This document shows positions 33,201 to 41,220 of a stretch of DNA of 64,000 nt, in pieces. The DNA lies in the NCBI GenBank assembly GCA_037179515.1, contig JAXCGZ010022677.1:62001-126000 (forward strand), in the 5' to 3' direction. A model generated the notes under the pieces. The model had not been told where the DNA came from and searched no databases. It saw only the letters and a list, made by a program, of their open reading frames with translations. A program made the translations under genes and the position numbers. Source of the stretch: Halocaridina rubra (Eukaryota > Arthropoda > Malacostraca > Decapoda > Atyidae). The stretch's first letter is position 1, and each line of letters opens with the position of its first letter.

Positions 33201-36200
33201 CCATGAACAGGGCTTAGGAACGGATTAATTTCATGGGGCGATGGTCCACTGTATATCATTTACGACAGCTATATTATACAGTATTAAATGATCACCCCCC
33301 AAATACCTAACCATTGTGGTATCCTCTCCCTTCCCATCCCTCAAATTCATGTACCTAAATATGAGCAAGAACATTTACCCCTCTTAAAGCCAGCTTCATA
33401 TCCCTCATACAGAAGTTTATAATATAATTAGGACTTTTATTCTTTGTGAGTGGCAAACCCATTGGAGCGGTTTTCCCTCAAATTTTAAACTTAAATCTGT
33501 CAAGGACTCTCTTGATGCTGTACTCCTTGAACGTCGGATCGCAGACCCAAACTGGGCTTAACAAGGTTAAGAATACGCCACACATTTCTCACACAGAGTT
33601 GGCTGCTGGCATGGGGCATGGAGAGAATGGCTCCATACTGTGACACTTGTTGGGTGCTGTCACCCATGTTATTTTAGATTGTCCTTGTTTTCAGAGCGTG
33701 AGAGTGCAGCCCTTTGTAAATGACAAGTCTCCAAAGGAGATTTTGCAAAATGCATGTGATCTGCTGGCAGTCACTTCATTTCTCAAATATGTTTCTATTT
33801 TTATAACCTTTAGTTAGAAACTCGTGTATCGATGTGGGACATTATGTATATATTACTTTGTAAATATTTAAATATTTCATATTTAAAATTATTTTAATTT
33901 GTGGCAGGCCACATTATATTTTTTATTTAATTTGTTTTCTTAAAAAAGTTTGTATATACAGGCACTCCCCATCTTACGAATGAGTTAGGTTTCAGAAGTT
34001 TTCGTAAGAAGAATTGTTTGTAAGTTGTGTTTATGTAAAAAAAATTACTGTACAATACATACATATGTAGTACTGTACAGTATTTTTTTTTTTCACCGGG
34101 ACGGCCACAGAAATAATAAAATAAAACAGCCCTCATTGGAATTGGGCACGGAGAATACATAAAGTAAAGAGAAACAGAGATGGAGAGTGTAATGACTTGT
34201 CAGATGTGAAGGAATATTAAGAGATGTGTAATGAATATCCAAGAATATTCGGTGTAGATGTAGGCATAGAAAAGGAATGTAACTGAAGAAAGACTTACGT
34301 TCGAACTGTCCTGGACAGTCCTATTTAAGTTCAAAAAACCTTCATAGGCTAAACACACGTAACTACCACAAAACATGAAGTGTACAGTATTTATGAGTTC
34401 TGATACAGTAAAGATAATGTAATAATACAGTACAGTACAATAATATACACATTAATACATGGGTAGGTAATGAGTCGGCTCTTGTTCGTATCTGTGAATA
34501 TTAGCAACTTGGTTGTTCGCTAGTAGGGGAGCTTCTGTATTGAATATTGTAGTTTATTAGAATAGCTGCGGTGGTGAATGACCTTTGTTACCCTGCTGCT
34601 TGGCTTATGCCAAATTTTTATACTTACCTATCTTAAAGCCAGCTCTCAGTATATGCAATGCTTTATCAATCTTTAAAATATCAGGGATTTCTTGCACCTG
34701 CTAGTACGATAAACAAGGAAGGGTGAGTGTTGGGGGAGTTACCATGAACTGAAGCTAGGGGGAAAACTAACTACAGCTATTGGGCCTCACAGCAAAAGAA
34801 TCTTCCCACTTCCCTGTGAGTGACCAAGCAGTGTGGGAGGGGAATTGCAGTAGCCCCGGGGGGGGGTTCCTGAGGGGTGCTTTGACATGGCCACTCTCTT
34901 ACAAGCGTGATTACAACTATTTTATATGTTTGTGTATGTATGTGTAATAATCAAATTTTCCAGAAGAAATACAAAATTTGCTTATTCTCTTATATGCTTA
35001 AAATTAACCAGGAAAAATGAGTTGCATATTTCGCATTTTTATATGTTGGTCCACATGTTTAGTTTTTCATTTAGCATTGACTTGGCTAAATTGATGATCC
35101 CAACTTTGGTTCTTGTAATAAAGAGTAATCTAATTGTGCCCTTGGGTTATACATATTTACAAGAAAAGTTATCTAATCTATATTAGCCTAACCTACCCCA
35201 ACAATTTATGGGGTTATTTAACTTTATATGGGGTTCTGGAGATTACTCATCTTGACAAGATCTCCATATTTTATAACAAAATCTCATTTTCAGTTTTGGG
35301 ACACTAGGAGTTCTTCACCGATATTAACCATCAATTTACCCGAGAGATGTTATTGTGCCGATGTAGAATTTCCCATGGCTGTCGTAGGCACAGCAAATCG
35401 TCATTTGATAGTTTATCAGCTAGAAGGACAACCTCAAGAGTACAAACAAATAGAGTCCCCCTTGAAGTACCAGGTAATATATATTCTTTGTAGTTTTTTT
35501 AATTTTTGCGACATTGTGGCACAGCGGTAGTATCTGAGGCTGGTAATATACTGGGTGTAGATTCAATCCTGATCCGAGGATGGATTAACTTTCACTGTCT
35601 CATGTCGTTACATATTAAATTGGGCAGTTGATTAGGGGTTAGTGATTTTTTGTAGGTCTCCCTGCTTATTCAGCATTTCCCTGGAGATCACCTGGTCCAC
35701 ATGATTAGTGAGGACCTTGGGCCCTGGCTATATGCTAGGTATAGACAGACACTCCCCAACGTACGAATGAGTTATGTTCCAGAAGTTTGTTCGTAAGTTG
35801 TGTTTAGGTAAAAAAAAAAGTACTGTACAGTACATAAATTTGCAGTACTATACAGTACTTAAATTATAGACACTTATCTACTACATAAAACATAAAGTTT
35901 ACAGTATTAACAAACTTTATTACAATTATGATAATGTAATAATACTGTACAGTAATACATGGGTAGGTATTTGTTCGTATATATGAATGTTTGTAACCTG
36001 GTTGTTCATAAGTAGGGAAGCTTCTGTAGTCGGGCCATTTGGTGTCACAGTCCCTTACTTCTGCCTTTCATTTTTGACCTTTAACCTTTACTTAAAACAA
36101 AAACATTTTCGATAGCATATCAATACTTTTAATGAAAAATTTACAAATTTAATATTTCTTTATTTATATGGCTTGGTCTAGCCTTTGCCCGAATCATATT

Positions 36201-39200
36201 CACTTATTATCGATGATATATCTGTTTCAATTTACATATCATATTGGGTTTAGTGGTCGCCCTCTGGATGGATATTTTTATATAACCAATTGAATGACAA
36301 TCGTTAAAGAGTACAGAATCACCTCTGGAGTAACTTTTTTTTTTTTTTGGTAAGATGAAATTCAAAGACTGAATTATAAGGATGTGGAGATGATAATACT
36401 GTTTAGAAGGAATATTGTTCTTATGCCAGTAGACTGAAAAAGACTGAAAATTAAATTAACTTGCAAGAGACTATATGCAAAACTCTCCTTTAATTCTCAA
36501 CATGGTATCATGAAGAAGAGTTAGGTGTTTTATTAAGATAAGCTTCTGATTACAGTATAATTTTACTTATTATAGTCCAAGTAAAGCAAAAATTAAAAAT
36601 ACAGTATTCTTAAGAATTTTAGGATCATGTAAAGATAGGTAACCCAGGGTGCAAGCGTAACCTGACCTGGGGTTCATAATCTCTGCAATGTATTTCTGGA
36701 CTTTATCTTTACATGGGGTTCTGTGGATTACTCATCTGTACGAGATCTGAATTCTGTACAAATTTATAAAATTTGGTCTTTTCTCGAGTTGAGATTCTCT
36801 GATGTTACCTTGGAAATATAAGTTTAGCTGACATATATTGGAAATATATCTTTCAGCATAGATGCGTTGCCATTTTCAAAGACAAAAAAGGTGCTGGGGC
36901 TCCCGCAGGATTTGCACTTGGGAGCGTTGAAGGAAGAGTTGCCATTCAGTATATAGTTGCAGCTACACCAAGAGATAATTTTACCTTCAAGTGTCACAGG
37001 TCAAATGGCACTTCCAATGGTTTTCAAGATATTTATGCGGTAAGTAGTCTGATTTTGCATGTTCCTGAAGAAGCCTCAAAATAGTTTAGTAGGCTGATTT
37101 TGCATTTACTTGAAGATATTTCATTATAGCTAAGTAGGTCGATTTTCCATTTGACTGAAGAGGTCTCAATATAGCTAATTATACTAAATTTGCGTTTACC
37201 TGAAGAAGTTTCATAATAGGCTGATTTTATATCTAATTGAAGACGTCACTAAGTAAGCTGATTTTCCATATTCATGAAGAGGCCTCAGAATAACTGAGTA
37301 GCCTGATTTTGAATTTACCTGAAGACGTCTCAATATAGCTAATTAGACTGATTTTGTAGAGCCTCGAAATAGCCGTGTTTTAGTTGTCTGAAATATCTTT
37401 TACCTGAAAACGTCTCAAAATAGTTAAGTAACCCTGATTTTTGTATTTACCCGAAGATGCCTCATAATAGCTAAGTAGACTAATTTTTCATTTACATGAA
37501 GACATTTTGATTTAACTCATGACAGAAGGACTTGCCCACTTACCCTATGGATGACCTAAGCAAGGTCTTTGTGGGGGATGCCATGGCAGCCCTTTAACCC
37601 CAGTAAGCTAAGAGGAGTGATCAAGGTATACTAGCTTTTAGTGAATGTGTTTGGTATGCTTCAGTCACATCTCTTACAAGAAGTATTGCGATCATTGTAT
37701 TTGTATGTCTTTCAGGTAAACGATATCAAGTTTCACCCTGTCCATGGTACGTTAGCTACGGTAGGATCCGATGGCAGATTCAGTTTCTGGGACAAGGATG
37801 CTCGTACAAAGCTGAAGAATTCCGAGGCAATGGAGCAACCCATCTCCTGCTGTGCATTCAACCACAATGGTCAAATATTTGCATATGCAGTATCGTACGA
37901 CTGGTCTAAGGTATTGTATTTCAAGTGTTCAGGTTCTTTTATGCTTTAGTTTTATTGTAATATTTAATGCAACCTTTATCGTCTTGGAAAATTAACGTTT
38001 GGTAATGGGATTCTTTTGTTGTCAAGGGATTTACTATACGAATATCCAAGAGTTATACTTACTTAGAATGCCTCCTCCATGTAATAAAAGTCTGCTAAAT
38101 GAGGCGTAGATAGGAGACTAATTTTTTGCTTTGACTCAGCCACCCCCTTATAAGGAGGATTATGGCTTTGGTATATAGATAAATAAAGACCCTTAGAACT
38201 ACTGTATTAGGACAGTAGTTCTTAATTTTAGAGACTGTCATTATAATTTCAAAATGTCAAGTATTAATGGCTCAGAATCCTTTGCCAGTACATTTGGTGG
38301 TTCAGAGTGAGATATTTTCATTTCAGTGTTGATATTTACTATATACAGTGTTACCCCGGTTATTCGCGCTTCTTGGTTTGCGTTCTCACTCTATCGCGGT
38401 TTTTTTTGGGATAAATTATTATTTTATTTTATGGGTATACGCAAAAATATTAAAATATTGAGAAAAAAAACATTTTCAGTATTTTCATTTTTTTTTTTAA
38501 ATTTACGTTGCGTGCTGTTATTTATATTGTAAAGGGTGTTTTTTAACAGTGCAGGGAGGGTTTATACAGTTCGTAAACGAAAAAATAATTGTAAATGAGT
38601 ATGTGTGTCACGTCATCATCACCTCATTCATGGTAATTTTATCTATCACTTTCATAAAAATTTACGTTGCTTGCTGTTATTTATAATGTAAAAGGTTTTT
38701 TTTTAACAGTGCAGGGAGGGTTTATACAGTACGTAAACGAAAAAATAATTGTAAATGAGTATGTATGTCACGTCATTATCACCTCATTCACCGTAATTTT
38801 ATCTATCACTTTCATAAAAATTTACGTTGCTTGCTGTTATTTATAATGTAAAGGGTGTTTCTTTAACAGTGCAGGGAGGGTTTATACAGTACGTAAACGA
38901 AAAAATAATTGTAAATGAGTATGTATGTCACGTCATTATCACCTCATTCACCGTAATTTTATCTATCACTTTCATAAAAATTTATGTCGCTTGCTGTTAT
39001 TTATAATGTAAAGGGTGTTTCTTTAACACTGCAGGGAGGGTTTATACAGTACGTAAACGAAAAAATAATTGTAAATGAGTATGTATGTCACGTCATTATC
39101 ACCTCATTCACCGTAATTTTATCTATCACTTTCATAAAAATTTACGTTGCTTGCTGTTATTTATAATGTAAAGGGTGTTTCTTTAACAGTGCAGGGAGGG

Positions 39201-40502
39201 TTTATACAGTACGTAAACGAAAAAATAATTGTAAATGAGTATGTATGTCACGTCATTATCACCTCATTCACCGTAATTTTATCTATCACTTTCATAAAAA
39301 TTTACGTTGCTTGCTGTTATTTATAATGTAAAGGGTGTTTTTTTAACAGTGCAGGGAGGGTTTATACAGTACGTAAACGAAAAAATAATTGTAAATGAGT
39401 ATGTATGTCACGTCATTATCACCTCATTCACCGTAATTTTATCTATCACTTTCATAAAAATTTGCGTTGCTTGCTGTTATTTATAATGTAAAGGGTGTTT
39501 TTTTAACAGTGCAGGGAGGGTTTATACAGTACGTAAACGAAAAAATAATTGTAAATGAGTATGTATGTCACGTCATTATCACCTCATTCACCGTAATTTT
39601 ATCTATCACTTTCATAAAAATTTACGTTGCTTGCTGTTATTTATAATGTAAAGGGTGTTTTTTCAACAGTGGAGGGAGGGTTTATACAGTACGTAAACGA
39701 AAAAATAATTGTAAATGAGTATGTATGTCACGTCATCATCTCATTCACGGTAAGTTTTCCTATCACTATCATAAAAATTTACGTTGCCTGCTGTTATCTA
39801 TAATGTTAAGGGTGTTTTTTTTAACAGTGCAGGGAGGGTTTATACAGTACGTAAACGAAAAAATAATTGTAAATGATATGTATGTCACGTCATTATCACC
39901 TCATTCACTGTAAATTTATCTATCACTTTCATAAAAATTTACGTTGCTTGCTGTTATTTATAATGTAAAGGGTGTTTTTTTAACAGTGCAGGGAGGGTTT
40001 ATACAGTGTAAACGTAAAAATATATTAAAATATCTATGTACATATAGGCGGATCCTACTTCGCGGATTTCCTGGTTCGCGGCGGGTCCCGGAACCAAACT
40101 ACCACGATAAGTGAGGCAACACTGTATACTTATATTGGCAAGATAAACTTGATGAAGTACCGCTTTGTAAGTCAGAATTTGTTCCCATATGATTGGTGGT
40201 AGACAGACATATTGGAGTTGGGGAATTAAGGCTGGATGCCCTTATTTATGCCTTGTGGGATTGAACCCACATTAATGCTTCCAGACTCACTCACTGTACT
40301 ACTGAGCTACCACAGCCCCCCTTGCAAGATGCATTTCGTAATAAGTACAAAATACACACATTACTTAGCAAAGTTAATAATCCTCAAAATAGTAATAATA
40401 AATTCTCATCTCTCACAGGGTCATGAATTCTTTAACCCGCAGAAGAAGAATTACATCTTTCTTAGATCGTGCTATGATGAGCTGAAACCTCGCAATCGTT
40501 AA
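21184..40502 (+). CDS. RAE1: RAE1 mRNA export factor (Gle2), complete, eight coding exons
   Basis: RAE1 is a seven-bladed WD40 propeller that binds the GLEBS motif of NUP98 at the nuclear pore. It acts in mRNA export and mitotic spindle assembly. Exons are 21184-21285, 21957-22052, 30844-30948, 31309-31470, 35294-35473, 36857-37039, 37716-37910 and 40419-40502. All introns are GT-AG and phase 0. The 368 residues equal my recollection of the human length. Diagnostic stretches include [98 protein letters not shown], the [14 protein letters not shown] segment and DELKPRNR at the end. No breaks are visible. The gene spans 19 kb because its introns, above all intron 2 (8.8 kb), are loaded with transposons. 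Confidence 0.97.
21251..21606 (+). repeat. Decayed tandem copies of the RAE1 exon 1 / intron 1 junction
   Basis: The block 'cttctgctaatcccatgaa-gattttgaggtaatta', which is the real exon 1 end plus donor, recurs near 21332, 21416, 21490 and 21572. The unit is about 75-85 bp and also includes 'aataatcctttcata'. Copies 3 to 5 retain a donor-like aaggtaatta, gaggtaactg or gaggtagatg. Confidence 0.85.
21957..22052 (+). CDS. RAE1: RAE1 coding exon 2 (first WD repeat start)
   Basis: The acceptor is catcag and the donor AAT|gtaagt. It encodes [20 protein letters not shown] and [12 protein letters not shown]. Confidence 0.95.
22100..22258. repeat. Dispersed repeat remnant next to the Copia insertion
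   Basis: 'aacttgactctttgaaggggg', 'ttccagtccc-ttgcttt' and 'tttttacgac-cac' recur at 31530-31690 in RAE1 intron 4. The class is unknown. The Copia element inserted at the right end of this copy. Confidence 0.6.
22264..22459 (-). repeat. Copia 3' LTR
   Basis: It begins tgttgagctcacagatcaat and ends gaaataaca on the plus strand, giving the usual TG...CA ends. It pairs with 29709-29904 over the same 196-bp length. Confidence 0.93.
22708..23720 (-). pseudogene. Copia RT C-terminal part and RNase H
   Basis: From right to left on the minus strand there is [19 protein letters not shown] (the part just after the LINE insertion), then the RT active site [12 protein letters not shown], then [20 protein letters not shown]. 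RNase H follows with [26 protein letters not shown] and the closing QLADVLTK with a stop. Frame changes occur near 23340 and 23040. Confidence 0.88.
23733..26456 (-). mobile_element. Jockey/CR1-superfamily LINE inserted in the Copia RT gene, 5'-truncated
   Basis: On the minus strand the copy starts inside the endonuclease ([35 protein letters not shown]). It continues through RT motifs [69 protein letters not shown] and FADDSTLH. The frame breaks near 24640 and resumes at 24474 with [20 protein letters not shown] and [20 protein letters not shown], ending at 23926. The tail is an A run (23733-23743) next to an AT run. The endonuclease/RT frame of about 600 codons is open, so this copy is younger than its Copia host. 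Confidence 0.93.
24616..26456 (-). pseudogene. LINE ORF2: endonuclease (partial) and reverse transcriptase
   Basis: It is open from the Copia junction to a stop at 24616. The first 40 or so codons of the frame beyond 26456 are Copia, not LINE. The endonuclease keeps the GDFN and SDH motifs but lacks its N-terminal catalytic part. Confidence 0.88.
26456..27120 (-). pseudogene. Copia RT N-terminal part
   Basis: It contains [51 protein letters not shown] and [13 protein letters not shown], the standard Copia RT opening. The last Copia residues before the LINE are ILWKLEK, and the sequence resumes at 23720. Confidence 0.88.
27552..28260 (-). pseudogene. Copia integrase
   Basis: The catalytic triad is visible as IVVVDLKAY, then [11 protein letters not shown] and [33 protein letters not shown] motif follows. 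The upstream H-H-C-C zinc part (GHPTYKRL... on the minus strand near 28200-28250) lies in a neighbouring frame. Confidence 0.87.
28506..29129 (-). pseudogene. Copia gag C-terminus and protease
   Basis: A basic stretch is followed by the zinc knuckle [15 protein letters not shown] and then the protease motif [15 protein letters not shown]. The usual D-S/T-G is D-A-A here. A related DSA/DTA form occurs in some animal Copia lineages, so this may be a lineage trait rather than damage. Confidence 0.85.
29216..29634 (-). pseudogene. Copia gag N-terminal part
   Basis: It starts at an ATG (29634) with [20 protein letters not shown] and [12 protein letters not shown] stop or frameshift near 29430 separates it from [20 protein letters not shown], the second gag helix region. 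Confidence 0.8.
29709..29904 (-). repeat. Copia 5' LTR
   Basis: It has the same start as the 3' LTR and ends gaattaata. The terminal CA is mutated to TA here. It is followed by the target-site copy gtcct. Confidence 0.93.
29910..30720 (-). mobile_element. Probable LINE remnant: ORF1 end and start of endonuclease
   Basis: The minus strand reads a Ser/Pro-rich stretch ([20 protein letters not shown] and similar), then [20 protein letters not shown]. That resembles the 'INILQWN-N' start of a LINE endonuclease. It breaks down soon after. It could belong to the same family as 5205-6775, but the two do not overlap. Confidence 0.5.
30714..30843 (+). repeat. Duplicated acceptor and exon-start segments before RAE1 exon 3
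   Basis: 'ttctttctcatttac' and the exon 3 start recur. A fuller copy at 30756-30824 reads 'ttctttcttatttgcttag', then 'gaggttcagagagatggtaa', 69 bp upstream of the true one. A shorter copy starts at 30714. In the fuller copy, one C-to-T change turns GATGGCAAG into GATGgtaag, a donor. Confidence 0.85.
30844..30948 (+). CDS. RAE1: RAE1 coding exon 3
   Basis: The acceptor is tttacgaag, a poor tract with a purine at -3, and the donor is AAG|gtacgt. It encodes [20 protein letters not shown] and [15 protein letters not shown]. The reading is fixed by exons 2 and 4 and by family alignment. Confidence 0.93.
31040..31165 (+). repeat. Dispersed repeat family F copy
   Basis: It reads 'gttattcatatttacaaggt', 'aatttacatggagttttggg' and 'ggttacttat'. 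It lies in RAE1 intron 3. Confidence 0.65.
31309..31470 (+). CDS. RAE1: RAE1 coding exon 4
   Basis: The acceptor is tttgcag and the donor AAG|gtaagg. It encodes [20 protein letters not shown] and on to TGSWDKTLK, two WD-repeat strands with the conserved SWDKT. Confidence 0.96.
31530..31695. repeat. Dispersed repeat, second copy of the 22100-22258 family
   Basis: It shares 'cttgactttttatgagagga', 'gattcccagtcctcctgctt', 'aatttttacgacc' and 'aacacagagtag'. It lies in RAE1 intron 4. Confidence 0.55.
32100..32355 (+). pseudogene. Tigger-type transposase C-terminal fragment, first copy
   Basis: It reads [20 protein letters not shown], then [20 protein letters not shown], then HPD with a stop, and [20 protein letters not shown]. 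This matches the helical tail of Tigger-derived proteins (W--V--FIE-HHPD---A-R--N--ND--M--FR). The same stop appears in both copies, so it predates the duplication. Confidence 0.8.
32544..33010 (+). pseudogene. Tigger-type transposase C-terminal fragment, second copy plus extension
   Basis: It is the same segment as the first copy, 444 bp later, with a few substitutions. It then continues into DRF-like text and [20 protein letters not shown] before a stop at 33010, the natural end of the protein. Confidence 0.8.
33430..33835 (+). pseudogene. LINE (I/R1-like) ORF2 C-terminal fragment
   Basis: It reads [20 protein letters not shown], then a stop, and a zinc-knuckle-like [18 protein letters not shown], then [20 protein letters not shown]. 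This resembles the CxxC...H....CP.F tail of I/R1 LINEs. It lies in RAE1 intron 4. Confidence 0.65.
33959..34537. mobile_element. MITE with Tigger-like inverted ends, interrupted by a LINE 3' end
   Basis: It is flanked by TA. The left end is 'caggcactccccatcttacg' and the right reverse-complement is 'cagaagctcccctactagcg'. A poly(T)-led fragment related to the 23733 LINE starts at 34082. The intact relative is at 35746-36026. Confidence 0.8.
34082..34200 (-). mobile_element. LINE 3'-end fragment nested in the MITE
   Basis: After a run of T it reads 'caccgggacggccacagaaa', 'acagccctcatt', 'gggcacggagaatac', a diverged match to the ends at 23733 and 59757. Confidence 0.6.
34785..34932. repeat. 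Dispersed repeat family E copy (partial)
   Basis: It reads 'aagaatcttcccacttccct', 'gtgaccaagcagtgtggga', 'gtgctttgaca' and 'ctcttacaagcgtgattaca'. A run of G interrupts it. Confidence 0.6.
35135..35285 (+). repeat. Dispersed repeat family F copy
   Basis: It reads 'tgggttatacatatttacaa', 'aacctaccccaacaattta', 'tggggttctggagattactc' and 'gatctccatatttt'. It ends within about 10 bp of the RAE1 exon 5 acceptor and may supply its upstream T-rich tract. Confidence 0.7.
35294..35473 (+). CDS. RAE1: RAE1 coding exon 5
   Basis: The acceptor is attttcag and the donor CAG|gtaata. It encodes [20 protein letters not shown] and on to IESPLKYQ. The codon split of the WD repeat (TLK/FWDTRS) matches the known protein. 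Confidence 0.96.
35510..35740 (+). repeat. SINE family D copy (tRNA-derived)
   Basis: The head reads 'ttgtggcacagcggtagtat' (box A-like) and 'agattcaatcctgatccg' (box B-like). The body ends 'tggagatcacctggtccaca'. The other copy is at 10735-10925, inverted. Confidence 0.75.
35746..36026. mobile_element. MITE, uninterrupted copy
   Basis: The ends are 'cagacactccccaacgtacg' and, reverse-complemented, 'cagaagcttccctacttatg'. The inside is 'gtactgtacagtac'-rich. It is the same family as 33959-34537. Confidence 0.8.
36640..36790 (+). repeat. Dispersed repeat family F copy (diverged)
   Basis: It reads 'aagataggtaaccc', 'ctttacatggggttctgtgg' and 'attactcatctgtacgagat'. It lies in RAE1 intron 5, just before exon 6. 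Confidence 0.6.
36857..37039 (+). CDS. RAE1: RAE1 coding exon 6
   Basis: The acceptor is tttcag and the donor GCG|gtaagt. It encodes [20 protein letters not shown] and on to [17 protein letters not shown]. The donor is the first copy of a degenerate minisatellite. Confidence 0.96.
37040..37520 (+). repeat. Degenerate minisatellite starting at the RAE1 exon 6 donor
   Basis: There are about nine units of 45-60 bp with the loose consensus 'taagtaggctgattttgcat', 'ttacctgaagacgtctcaaa', 'atagc'. The first unit contains the real donor gtaagtagtctgatttt. Later units keep 'taagtag', 'gtaagc' or 'taagtaac' at the same place. Confidence 0.85.
37525..37714. repeat. Dispersed repeat family E copy ending at the RAE1 exon 7 acceptor
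   Basis: It reads 'aggacttgcccacttaccct', 'gatgacctaagca', 'agaggagtgatcaaggtata', 'cagtcac', 'cttacaagaagtattgcgat' and 'cattgtatttgtatg', followed directly by tctttcag and the exon. Confidence 0.8.
37716..37910 (+). CDS. RAE1: RAE1 coding exon 7
   Basis: The acceptor is tctttcag and the donor AAG|gtattg. It encodes [20 protein letters not shown] and on to YDWSK. The acceptor tract directly follows a family E repeat. Confidence 0.97.
38085..38185. repeat. Dispersed repeat family E copy (3' half)
   Basis: It reads 'ttttgctttgactcagccac' and 'cccttataaggaggattatg'. It lies in RAE1 intron 7, left of the satellite-bearing element. Confidence 0.65.
38346..40124. mobile_element. Tigger-like element carrying a 160-bp satellite array
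   Basis: The ends are inverted and flanked by TA: left 'cagtgttaccccggttattc', right reverse-complement 'cagtgttgcctcacttatcg'. The subterminal parts ('tcgcgcttcttggtttgcg', 'ttcgcggatttcctggttcg') resemble known Tigger ends. The interior is almost entirely tandem repeat, with no transposase. Confidence 0.8.
38525..40020 (+). repeat. 160-bp tandem array, about ten copies
   Basis: 'tttatacagtacgtaaacga' begins at 38561, 38721, 38881, 39041, 39201, 39361, 39521, 39681, about 39839 and about 39997. Seven intervals are exactly 160 bp, and copies 2-8 differ at only a few positions. The first copy and the last two or three are more diverged. Confidence 0.95.
40190..40320 (-). repeat. SINE family A copy
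   Basis: It is the minus-strand copy: 'ttggggaattaaggctggat', 'gtgggattgaaccca' (box B) and 'tgtactactgagctaccac' (box A). It lies about 100 bp upstream of RAE1 exon 8. Confidence 0.85.
40419..40502 (+). CDS. RAE1: RAE1 coding exon 8 (terminal)
   Basis: The acceptor is tctcacag. It encodes [20 protein letters not shown] and ELKPRNR, then TAA at 40500-40502. Candidate poly(A) signals AATAAA lie at 40888-40893 and 42468-42473, so the 3' UTR may be 0.4 or 2 kb. Confidence 0.96.
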   Translation, partial: GHEFFNPQKKNYIFLRSCYDELKPRNR

Positions 40503-40887
40503 TGGGTGCTAAGCTTGGATAATCGGTCAACTTTTTATATGTATATTTTAGAATTAAATTAGTATATGTGGGATCAATTTCTGAGTATGAACCAACTTTC
40601 TTTACCAAACTCCATTGAAAGTTGTGCAGGATCTATGGATTGTATTGGATGGAGAGGCATAGATGACTCAGGACTTTGCAAAGTCCGTGCCTTAAGCATT
40701 GTCTGGGGTACTCTTCCATTTTGTAATATGCTGTATCAGTATTCTTATTGAACTTTTGTCTATTCTATGCCATATACATTTGTTGGCTTGGAAAATTTTT
40801 CTTTGCTTACTCAGAAATGTTGGTTCCTGAAAGTTTTTGCAAAATGCGTAATATGGATACTGAATGTATTTCCGGATGTCATGATTT

Positions 40888-40893
40888 AATAAA
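40888..40893 (+). terminator. Candidate RAE1 poly(A) signal AATAAA (proximal)
   Basis: AATAAA lies 386 bp past the stop. A second AATAAA is at 42468-42473 with a T-rich stretch after it. Which one is used cannot be told from sequence. Confidence 0.4.
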
Positions 40894-41144
40894 AAAGTTA
40901 GTCATGTTGTTTGAACTGAAATATACTGCTGAATCTTAAAACATTTTTCATCTAAGGTTTTAAGGGAAAAAACTTTAGTCTAGCTCTTCAATGTCTTAAG
41001 TCTTTCTCAGTTATGCAAGACATTTTATGTCCCTCTGAATTTTGTTTTGAGATGCTGGGGTAACTAGTTATGTATATCCCTTTTATTTTTTATCAATATC
41101 ACTACAAATATAGTGGTTATTATTTTGCCATTTTGTGTCACTAG

Positions 41145-41220
41145 TAATTATTTGAACAGAAGTGGATACAGACAGGTAGTACCTGGGGAACTAAAGCTGG
41201 ATGCCCTTCCTAAGTATGAA
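41145..41220 (-). repeat. SINE family A tail fragment
   Basis: It reads 'gtggatacagacaggtag', 'ctggggaactaaagctggat' and 'gcccttccta'. It lies in the possible RAE1 3' UTR. Confidence 0.65.

Larger units (their letters stand above)
31829..33251 (+). mobile_element. pogo/Tigger-type DNA transposon remnant with internal tandem duplication
   Basis: The ends are inverted (left 'cagtaatgctcccacctcac', right reverse-complement 'cagtggaccatcgcccca') with TA on both sides, as in Tc1/mariner-pogo elements. The inside encodes the C-terminal part of a Tigger/jerky-type transposase on the plus strand. A 444-bp segment is present twice (about 31930-32373 and 32374-32817). The DDE catalytic core is missing. 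Confidence 0.85.

Noticed and set aside
38525..40020. Regular repeats that might suggest a CRISPR array
   Set aside because: The whole 160-bp unit is conserved with no variable spacers, and the DNA is eukaryotic intron.
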